Source of the DNA: Thiomonas sp.
Lineage (GTDB): Bacteria; Pseudomonadota; Gammaproteobacteria; Burkholderiales; Burkholderiaceae_C
Assembly (NCBI GenBank): GCA_027451915.1
Contig: DAIDHU010000332.1
Coordinates: 1 to 6,221, forward strand
Direction of reading: 5' to 3'
DNA length: 6,221 nt
Shown here: piece by piece, positions 1-5,620 of the stretch
Numbering within the stretch: the first letter of the stretch is position 1
Layout of the letters: the number at the start of each line of letters is the position of its first letter
Notes under the pieces: generated by a model
What the model saw: only the letters and a program-made list of their open reading frames with translations
Told to the model about the DNA's origin: nothing
Databases searched by the model: none
Position numbers and translations under genes: made by a program

Positions 1-1058
1 TGCTGCGTTCGGGGCCGTTGCCGGCGCGCAACCCGCAGGAGAACCTGGCGGACCTGAAGGCGCAGATCGCGGCCAACGCCAAGGGGGCCGCCGAGCTGCT
101 TCGCCTGGTGGAGGGCTACGGCCTGGAGGTGGTGCGGGCGTACATGCGCCATGTGCAGGACAACGCCGAGCAGGCCGTGCGCCGCGTGATCGGCGCGCTG
201 CGCGACGGCAGCTACACCCTGGAGCTGGACAACGGCGGGCGCATCCAGGTCGCGGTGCGCGTGGATCCGGAGGCACGCAGCGCGGTGATCGACTTCACCG
301 GAACCTCGGCGCAGCTGGACAACAACTTCAACGCGCCGCGCGCGGTGACCACGGCGGCCGTGCTGTACGTGTTCCGCTGCCTGGTGGACGACGACATTCC
401 GCTCAACGCCGGCTGCCTCAAGCCGCTGCAGGTGATCGTGCCGGAGGGGTCGATGCTGGCGCCACGCCACCCGGCCGCGGTGGTGGCCGGCAACGTGGAG
501 ACCTCGCAATGCGTGACCAATGCGCTGTTCGGCGCGCTGGGCGTGCAGGCGGCCAGCCAGTGCACGATGAACAACTTCACCTTCGGCGACGAGCGACGTC
601 AGTACTACGAGACCATCGCCGGCGGTTCGGGCGCCGGAGGCGTGTTCGATGCCGAGGGCAGGCTGGCGGGCGGCTTCGACGGAACCTCGGTGGTGCAGAC
701 CCACATGACCAACTCGCGGCTCACCGACCCGGAGGTGCTGGAGTTCCGCTTCCCGGTGCGCGTGGAGAGCTTCATGCTGCGCAGCGGCTCCGGTGGCGCG
801 GGGCGCTGGAAGGGCGGCGAGGGCGGGGCGCGGCGCATCCGCTTCCTGGCGCCCATGACGGCGAGCATCCTGTCCAACGGGCGCCTGCGGCCGGCCTTCG
901 GCCTGCGCGGCGGAGCGCCCGGGGCCACGGGCTGCAACCGCGTGCTGCGCGCCGACGGCAGTGAGTTGCCGCTGGGGCCCACCGCCAGCGTGCAGATGCA
1001 GCCCGGGGACGTGTTCGAGATCCTCACGCCGGGCGGCGGGGGCTTCGGGGCCGCCTGA
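1..1058 (+). CDS. 5-oxoprolinase / hydantoinase B family protein, C-terminal part (5' end outside window)
   Basis: This is the last 351 codons of a longer gene; the reading frame is open from base 3 and ends at TGA 1056-1058. The family uses ATP to open cyclic amides. 5-Oxoprolinase converts 5-oxo-L-proline to L-glutamate in the cytoplasm. Family signatures visible here are an entry segment reading LRSGPLPARNPQENLADLKAQ, an IDFTGTSAQLDNNFNAP stretch, NVETSQCVTNALFGALG, an ETIAGGSGAG loop, a THMTNSRLTDPEVLE block, a GSGGAGRWKGGEGG block, and the usual glycine-rich end PGGGGFG three residues before the stop. These resemble the C-terminal half of full-length 5-oxoprolinases (about 1200 residues, HyuA-like plus HyuB-like halves). 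A separate hydantoinase B or acetone carboxylase-like subunit cannot be excluded because the N-terminal half is missing. Base 18 could be read as a TTG start, but the homologous sequence runs through it, so it is not the start. The gene looks intact within the window and is followed by a hairpin terminator. Confidence 0.9.
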   Translation, partial: LRSGPLPARNPQENLADLKAQIAANAKGAAELLRLVEGYGLEVVRAYMRHVQDNAEQAVRRVIGALRDGSYTLELDNGGRIQVAVRVDPEARSAVIDFTGTSAQLDNNFNAPRAVTTAAVLYVFRCLVDDDIPLNAGCLKPLQVIVPEGSMLAPRHPAAVVAGNVETSQCVTNALFGALGVQAASQCTMNNFTFGDERRQYYETIAGGSGAGGVFDAEGRLAGGFDGTSVVQTHMTNSRLTDPEVLEFRFPVRVESFMLRSGSGGAGRWKGGEGGARRIRFLAPMTASILSNGRLRPAFGLRGGAPGATGCNRVLRADGSELPLGPTASVQMQPGDVFEILTPGGGGFGAA

Positions 1059-1068
1059 AGGGCGCGGG

Positions 1069-1095
1069 CCGGGGCCCCTTCGCGAGGGGCCCCGG
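1069..1095 (+). terminator. GC-rich hairpin downstream of the 5-oxoprolinase gene
   Basis: A perfect 11-bp inverted repeat, CCGGGGCCCCT (1069-1079) and AGGGGCCCCGG (1085-1095), encloses the 5-base loop TCGCG. It lies 10 bases after the oxoprolinase stop codon, a typical terminator position. No run of T follows; the next bases are ATCGAGGGAG. It is therefore either a terminator without a U-tract or an mRNA 3'-end-stabilising hairpin. The stem is strong enough that some transcriptional role is likely, but the termination efficiency is a guess. Confidence 0.6.
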
Positions 1096-1100
1096 ATCGA

Positions 1101-1128
1101 GGGAGATTAAACTTTCATCATATCTCCC
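1101..1128. repeat. Inverted repeat in the leader of the chemoreceptor gene
   Basis: Perfect 7-bp arms, GGGAGAT (1101-1107) and ATCTCCC (1122-1128), flank a 14-base AT-rich centre. The repeat lies between the upstream terminator hairpin and the Shine-Dalgarno sequence AGGGA (1136-1140) of the chemoreceptor. It could be an operator for a dimeric regulator, or an RNA hairpin in the 5' leader. The spacer is only about 50 bases long, so the chemoreceptor promoter must overlap or adjoin this element unless transcription comes from further upstream. The function is not known from sequence. Confidence 0.35.
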
Positions 1129-1145
1129 CCATTTCAGGGATTGCC

Positions 1146-2726
1146 ATGGTCGCCCGTCGTCCTTTGTTCGTGCTCGATATTCGCCGCAGTTTCGTGCTGC
1201 TGGCGGCCCTGTTCATCGCCTCCATGGTGGTGATCACCCTGGTCAATGTGAGCCATGGCCGCTCCGCCTTGCTGGCCGAGCGCAAGGTGATGCTGCGCAA
1301 CGCCACCCAGACCGCGCTGGGCGCGGTGGAGTACTACGCGGACCAGGCCCGGCAGGGCAAGATGAGCGAGGCGCAGGCGCAGGCGGCCGCGATGGCCGCG
1401 GTGAGCAGGATGCGTTATGGCAAGACGGGCTATTTCAGCATCAACAACGACGATTTCCCCTACCCGAAGATGCTGATGCATCCCATGCTGCCGCAAATGG
1501 ACGGCCATGTGATGGATGCGGCCAAGTTCGATACCTCGACCGGGTACCAGGTCGACGGCGAGGCTCCGGTGCGCACCGACGGGAAACTCAATCTGTTCAC
1601 GGCCGTGGTGAAGGTTGCGCGCGCCGGCACGGGCTATGTCAGCTATGAGTTTCCCAAGCCCAAGCAGGGTGGCGGCGTGACCAGCGCGGACTATCCGAAA
1701 CTCGCCTATGTCGGCACCTATGCCCCATGGCACTGGGCGATCGTCACCGGCGACTACGTGGACGACATCGACGCCGAGGCCTGGCACAACAGTGTCGGGG
1801 GCATCATTGTGTCGGGGGTGATGGTGCTGCTGTTGCTGGTGCTGGCGACCTGGATCGTGCGACGCATCGGGCGCGACGTGGCGCGCGGACTGGGGACCTT
1901 CCACAAGCTGGAGGGCGGGGATTTCACGGTGCGCTTCGATGCCAGCGGAAGCGACGAGATCAGCGCCATCCTGCGCTCGGCGCAGTCGATGGTGGGGCGC
2001 TTCACCCAGACCATGGCCTCGGTGGCGCAGGCTTCCGAGGGCATCGAAAGCTCGGCCCGCCAGGTCTCGGCCACCGCGCAGGGGCTGTCGCAGGCCACCT
2101 CGGAACAGGCGGCCACGGTGGAGCAGACCTCGGCCACGGTGGAGCAGGCCTCCGCGTCCATCCAGCAAAGCTCGGACAACGCCCGCCAGACCGATTCCAT
2201 CGCCGAGGACGCGGCCCGTCAGGCGCGCGAGGGCGGCACGGCGGTGGAGCAGAGCGTGGAGGCCATGCGCTCGATCGCGCAGCGCATTTCCGTCATCGAC
2301 GACATCGCCTACCAGACCAATATGCTGGCGCTGAACGCGGCCATCGAGGCCGCCCGCGCCGGCGAGCATGGCAAGGGTTTCGCCGTGGTGGCCGCCGAGG
2401 TTCGCAAGCTGGCCGAGAAGAGCCAGGCCGCGGCCAAGGAAATCAGCCAGCTGGCGTCCTCCACGGTGGAGAAGGCCGAGACGGCGGGGTCGCGCCTGGA
2501 GGCCCTGCTGCCCGCCATCGCCCGCACCTCCGACCTGGTGCGCGAGATCAGCGCGGCGGCCGAGGAGCAGGCCTCGGGCATGAAGCAGATCAGCACCGCC
2601 GTCGCGCAACTCAGCAGCGTGACCCAGCAGAACGCCGCGTCGTCCGAGCAACTGGCGGCGACTTCGGAGAGCATGAACGACCAGGCCGTGCAATTGCGCG
2701 AACTGATTCGGCAGTTCCGGATTTGA
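1146..2726 (+). CDS. Methyl-accepting chemotaxis protein with sCache_2 sensor domain
   Basis: A complete 526-residue inner-membrane chemoreceptor. It starts at ATG 1146, with Shine-Dalgarno AGGGA five bases upstream. The first transmembrane helix covers residues about 14-34. A periplasmic single Cache (sCache_2) domain spans about 40-210, recognised by MRYGKTGYFSIN (89-100), KVARAGTGYVSYEFPKPK (156-173) and APWHWAIVTGDYVDDID (193-209). Known sCache_2 receptors often bind small organic acids, but the ligand here is unknown. The second transmembrane helix is about 216-237. A divergent HAMP follows (about 238-290), with GD at 258-259 and DE at 270-271. The cytoplasmic coiled-coil hairpin has its tip at GEHG (406-409), inside the highly conserved block around LALNAAIEAARAG, and should contact CheA and CheW. 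Methylation-type motifs are at E326/Q327, E333/Q334 and E473/E474. There is no C-terminal NWETF-like CheR tether; the protein ends in QFRI. By alignment with remembered E. coli Tsr, each arm lacks one heptad, which suggests the 34H class. Confidence 0.95.
   Translation: MVARRPLFVLDIRRSFVLLAALFIASMVVITLVNVSHGRSALLAERKVMLRNATQTALGAVEYYADQARQGKMSEAQAQAAAMAAVSRMRYGKTGYFSINNDDFPYPKMLMHPMLPQMDGHVMDAAKFDTSTGYQVDGEAPVRTDGKLNLFTAVVKVARAGTGYVSYEFPKPKQGGGVTSADYPKLAYVGTYAPWHWAIVTGDYVDDIDAEAWHNSVGGIIVSGVMVLLLLVLATWIVRRIGRDVARGLGTFHKLEGGDFTVRFDASGSDEISAILRSAQSMVGRFTQTMASVAQASEGIESSARQVSATAQGLSQATSEQAATVEQTSATVEQASASIQQSSDNARQTDSIAEDAARQAREGGTAVEQSVEAMRSIAQRISVIDDIAYQTNMLALNAAIEAARAGEHGKGFAVVAAEVRKLAEKSQAAAKEISQLASSTVEKAETAGSRLEALLPAIARTSDLVREISAAAEEQASGMKQISTAVAQLSSVTQQNAASSEQLAATSESMNDQAVQLRELIRQFRI
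2110..2147 (+). repeat. 17-bp direct repeat with 21-bp period inside the chemoreceptor gene
   Basis: CGGCCACGGTGGAGCAG occurs at 2110-2126 and again at 2131-2147, a spacing of exactly 21 bases, or one coiled-coil heptad. Similarity continues past the 17 bases with single mismatches. The repeat encodes the consecutive heptads ATVEQTS and ATVEQAS (residues 323-336). Each lies in a match to the receptor methylation consensus, with E326/Q327 and E333/Q334 as the candidate pairs. It is probably a trace of in-frame duplication or of strong codon bias on repeated heptads. Confidence 0.7.
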
Positions 2727-2735
2727 TTCTCCGTG

Positions 2736-2766
2736 GCGCCCGGGCGCGCAATGCGCGGGCGCGTTT
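2736..2766 (+). terminator. Probable intrinsic terminator after the chemoreceptor gene
   Basis: Nine bases after the chemoreceptor stop codon, GCGCCCG (2736-2742) pairs with CGGGCGC (2756-2762). A further CGC (2745-2747) pairs with GCG (2753-2755) across a GG bulge, closing the loop GCAAT. The stem is followed by G and then TTT (2764-2766), a short U-tract. A second weaker stem, CCCCA (2768-2772) with TGGGG (2783-2787), follows directly. Position and GC-rich stem fit an intrinsic terminator, but the U-tract is only three bases long. Confidence 0.5.
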
Positions 2767-2885
2767 GCCCCAGATCAATGAATGGGGATATTGCCGCGAG
2801 ATGGCGTGTCAGGCGTCAATTTCCATGCACAATCCGGCATCGGCCTTCCACGGTCCCGGCTCGCGCAGGGGCCGGCCCACCGCCC

Positions 2886-4634
2886 ATGCCCTCCCGCGAA
2901 CCCCCAGCGTCTCCCGACCCCGCAGGGCCGCGGGCCAAGGCCGGCGCCGGACTGGAGCGGCAGATCGCCGCCGCCTTGTTCGAGTCCCAGCTGGGCATCC
3001 TGGTGACCGACGCCCACGGCGTGGTGCAGCGTGTCAACCGCGCCTTCACCTGCATCACCGGCTACGAGCCGCAGGACATCGTCGGGCGCAACCCCCGCAT
3101 GCTGCGCTCGGGCTTGCAGGCCCCGGCCTTCTATACCGAGATGTGGCGCCAGTTGCGCGAGCACGGGCACTGGCAGGGCGAACTGGTGAACCGGCACCGC
3201 GACGGCTCGCTGTACCACGAGCGCCTGGATGTGACGGCCATCCGCGATGCCGGGGGCGCCGTGCTGCACTACGTGGGGACGATCTCGGACATCACCCGCG
3301 AGAAAAGCGCCAGCGCGCGCATCGAGCACCTGCGCTACCACGACCCCCTGACCGAGCTTCCCAACCGCAGCCTGCTGCAGGACCGGCTGCAGCATGCGCT
3401 GCAGGCCGATTCCCGCAGCGGGGAGTTCGGCGCGCTGCTGCTGCTCGACCTGGATGACTTCAAGAACGTCAACGACTCGCTGGGCCATGCCTTCGGCGAC
3501 CGCGTGCTGGTGCAGGCGGCGCAGCGCATGCGCCGGGCCCTGCGCGCCGAGGACACGCTGGCGCGTTTCGGCGGCGACACCTTCGCGGTCCTGGTCGAGG
3601 GCCTGGGCCGCGTCGCGGCGGAGGCGGCCACGCTGGCCGCGGGCATCGCCACCAAGCTGCGCCATGCGCTGGAGCAACCCTTCCAGCTGGACGCGCGCAC
3701 CCTGTCCTGCGGGGCCAGCATCGGCCTGACCGTGTTCGACGGCGACGCGCCGCAGGTGGACGGACTGATGCGCGAGGCGGAGCTGGCCATGTACCGCGCC
3801 AAGGCGCAGGGGCCGGGAGGGCTGTGCTTTTTCGAGCAGGCGATGCAGGTGGAGCTGGAGGCGCGCAACGCGCTGGAGGCCGACCTGCGCGCCGCGTTGG
3901 CGCGGCGGGAGTTCCTGCTGTACTACCAGGGGCAGTTCGACGCGCAGGGGCGACGCATTGGCGCGGAAGCCCTGCTGCGCTGGATGCACCCGGGCCGGGG
4001 CCTGCTCGGGCCGGGCTGTTTCATCCACCTGGCCGAGCAGACCGGGCTGATCGAGGCCCTAGGCCAGTGGGTGCTGGAGCAGGCCTGCGAGCGCCTGGCC
4101 GCCTGGGCGCGGGAGCCGGCCACGCAGGGCCTGAGCCTGGCGGTGAACGTGAGCGCACGCCAGTTCCGGCATGCCGATTTCGTGCCCCGGGTGCTCCAGG
4201 CCCTGGACGCCGCGGGGGCGGATCCACGGCGCCTGCAACTGGAGATCACCGAGAGCCTGGCGCTGGAGAACCTGCAGGACACGGTCCGCAAGCTGCGCGA
4301 GCTGCGCGCCTGCGGCGTGGGGGTGGCGCTGGACGATTTCGGCACCGGCAATTCCTCCCTGGCCTATCTGGCCCAGCTTCCGCTGGATCAGATCAAGATC
4401 GACAAGTCCTTCGTCGACCAGTTGCCGCAGGATCCCACCTCGGTGCTGATCGTGCAGGCCGTGCTGGCCATGGGCCACGGCATGGGCCTGCAGGTGGTGG
4501 CCGAGGGCGTGGAGACGCAGGCGCAGTACGAGCACCTGAGCAGCCTGGGCTGCGATGTGTTCCAGGGCTATTTGTTGGCGCGCCCGGTGGCCCAATGCGA
4601 GTTCCTCGACGCGCATGCCGCGCGACGGGCGTGA
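2886..4634 (+). CDS. PAS-GGDEF-EAL protein, probable cyclic di-GMP phosphodiesterase
   Basis: A 582-residue protein from ATG 2886, with no signal peptide or transmembrane helix, so cytoplasmic. A PAS domain (about 24-138) ends in GTISDITREK; its ligand is unknown. The GGDEF domain (about 148-315) keeps DLDDFKNVNDSLGH (188-201), but its signature reads GGDTF (229-233). The usual fourth-position glutamate is threonine, so diguanylate cyclase activity is doubtful. The product-inhibition motif RxxD remains as R220-A-E-D223. The EAL domain (about 330-578) has the full set expected of an active enzyme that cuts c-di-GMP to pGpG: E361 (EAL), N421, E453 and E456, D483-D484 in DDFGTG, K504, E540 and Q560. 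Start choice: the frame is open back to GTG 2733, but bases 2733-2885 use codons unlike the rest of the gene (AGA, TCA, AGG, CAA, TTT, ATT) and encode no recognisable domain. No strong Shine-Dalgarno precedes 2886; a GCAGGGG lies too far away, so the exact start is uncertain. The domain assignment is firm. Confidence 0.9.
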   Translation: MPSREPPASPDPAGPRAKAGAGLERQIAAALFESQLGILVTDAHGVVQRVNRAFTCITGYEPQDIVGRNPRMLRSGLQAPAFYTEMWRQLREHGHWQGELVNRHRDGSLYHERLDVTAIRDAGGAVLHYVGTISDITREKSASARIEHLRYHDPLTELPNRSLLQDRLQHALQADSRSGEFGALLLLDLDDFKNVNDSLGHAFGDRVLVQAAQRMRRALRAEDTLARFGGDTFAVLVEGLGRVAAEAATLAAGIATKLRHALEQPFQLDARTLSCGASIGLTVFDGDAPQVDGLMREAELAMYRAKAQGPGGLCFFEQAMQVELEARNALEADLRAALARREFLLYYQGQFDAQGRRIGAEALLRWMHPGRGLLGPGCFIHLAEQTGLIEALGQWVLEQACERLAAWAREPATQGLSLAVNVSARQFRHADFVPRVLQALDAAGADPRRLQLEITESLALENLQDTVRKLRELRACGVGVALDDFGTGNSSLAYLAQLPLDQIKIDKSFVDQLPQDPTSVLIVQAVLAMGHGMGLQVVAEGVETQAQYEHLSSLGCDVFQGYLLARPVAQCEFLDAHAARRA

Positions 4635-4708
4635 ACTTGGGCCCGGAATGCCTCAGGCGCCCGGATCGCAGTTCGTCCCGATAGTACCCACTCGCAGCGA
4701 GGTTTTTC

Positions 4709-5596
4709 ATGCCCGTTTCCCCGGCCAGCGCGCTCGAACGACTCGAGAAGCGCCTCGAGCAACTTCCGCTGCTGCCGGAGGTCGTGCACGAGCTGATGAG
4801 CCTGCGGCAGGACAGCCCTGATTATTTCGAGCAGGTGGCGCGGGCCCTGCATGCCGACCCGGCCTTCGCCACGCGGCTGCTGCAGTACGCCAATTCGGCC
4901 GCGCTGGGGGCGGGGCGGCCGATCACCACCATCCAGGAGGCGATGCTGCGGGTGGGCGCGCGCGGCGCGGTGGATCTGATCCTGGCGCACGCGGCGGCGC
5001 AGGTTTTCGTGCCGCGCAGCGACTGGGAAATCCGTCTGTGGAAGCATTCGGTGGATGTGGCCTGGCTGATGCGCAAGCTGTCGGTGCTGGCCGTGGAGCA
5101 CCGCGGCGAGCCCGACGAGGCCTACGTGTTCGGATTGCTGCACGACATCGGGCGCTTCGTGCTGTACCTGGAGGCGCCCGAGGAACTGCGCAGCGTGGAG
5201 GAGACCGACTGGGCCACTCCCGACGAATTGGTCGAGGCCGAAACCCGGATCTGCGGCTTCACCCATTCGGAGCTGGGCTATCTTGCGCTGCGCAAGTGGC
5301 GTCTTCCCGACGCACTGGCCGAGGCGGTGCGCTGGCACCACACCCGGCCGCTTCCGCTGGGCAGCATCGATGGACGCTACCGGGCGCTGAACGCCTTGCT
5401 GCAGGACGCCGACTGGATCGCGGTGGCGGCCGAGCGGGCCGAGAGCGGCGACGGCGCCGCCCGGGCCGCGCTGCGCGGCGCGCTGAACGGCAAGCTGCAG
5501 TTGCGCCTGCGCGGGACCGTGGACAACTTGGAATTCGCGATTCGCGAGGCCTTGCGCGAATCCGGGCGTATGCTCGCCGCATTGCACCTGCGGTAG
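4709..5596 (+). CDS. HDOD domain signalling protein
   Basis: A complete 295-residue cytoplasmic protein. ATG 4709 has Shine-Dalgarno GAGG (4699-4702) six bases upstream. The HDOD domain spans about residues 10-215, opening with the typical LEQLPLLPEVVHELM (16-30) and continuing through ALHADPAFATRLLQYANSA (46-64). Members of this family are usually regulatory rather than catalytic and act in motility, c-di-GMP or stress signalling. Unusually, the HD-type metal-ligand pattern looks complete: H113, H145-D146 (GLLHDIGRF), H186 (THSELG), H210-H211 (RWHH) and D233 or D235. A phosphohydrolase activity is therefore possible but unproven. The C-terminal 80 residues form a helical tail without a domain I recognise. 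The gene starts 74 bases after the PAS-GGDEF-EAL gene with no clear terminator between them. It ends 24 bases before the next gene, which fits an operon. EAL-HDOD fusion proteins are known, and this adjacency is a split version of that pairing. Confidence 0.92.
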   Translation: MPVSPASALERLEKRLEQLPLLPEVVHELMSLRQDSPDYFEQVARALHADPAFATRLLQYANSAALGAGRPITTIQEAMLRVGARGAVDLILAHAAAQVFVPRSDWEIRLWKHSVDVAWLMRKLSVLAVEHRGEPDEAYVFGLLHDIGRFVLYLEAPEELRSVEETDWATPDELVEAETRICGFTHSELGYLALRKWRLPDALAEAVRWHHTRPLPLGSIDGRYRALNALLQDADWIAVAAERAESGDGAARAALRGALNGKLQLRLRGTVDNLEFAIREALRESGRMLAALHLR

Positions 5597-5620
5597 TTGC
5601 GGGAACGGGGAGGGCGGTCC

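Noticed and set aside
1108..1134. FliA (sigma-28)-like promoter before the chemoreceptor: TAAACTTT, 11-base spacer, CCCCATTT
   Set aside because: The upstream half matches TAAAGTTT at 7 of 8 bases, but the -10 half matches GCCGATAA at only 4 of 8. Transcription would start about 5 bases before the ATG and omit the AGGGA ribosome-binding site, so the two signals contradict each other.
1134..2693. Long antisense open frame (519 codons) opposite the chemoreceptor gene
   Set aside because: It mirrors a gene with unmistakable Cache and chemoreceptor motifs. The translation is His/Gly/Arg/Leu-rich with no domain, as expected for an antisense frame in GC-rich DNA.
2768..2787. Small hairpin CCCCA / TGGGG with a 10-base loop
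   Set aside because: A 5-bp stem with a long loop and no flanking signal is too weak to call separately. It is mentioned only with the preceding terminator-like structure.
2764..2792. Sigma-70-like promoter TTTGCC, 17 bases, GATATT, before the PAS-GGDEF-EAL gene
   Set aside because: Only 3 of 6 and 4 of 6 consensus matches, and it overlaps the terminator-like hairpin. This could easily occur by chance.
1727..3457. Long plus-strand frame (576 codons) crossing from the chemoreceptor into the PAS-GGDEF-EAL gene
   Set aside because: It is a shifted frame of two genes with clear domain content, and its Gly/Arg/Ala-rich translation shows no motif.
4635..4708. Possible promoter (GATAGT at 4680-4685) or terminator between the EAL and HDOD genes
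   Set aside because: The GATAGT hexamer has no -35 partner at the right spacing, and the GGGC/GCCC segments do not form a convincing stem. I see no supported element here beyond the HDOD Shine-Dalgarno.
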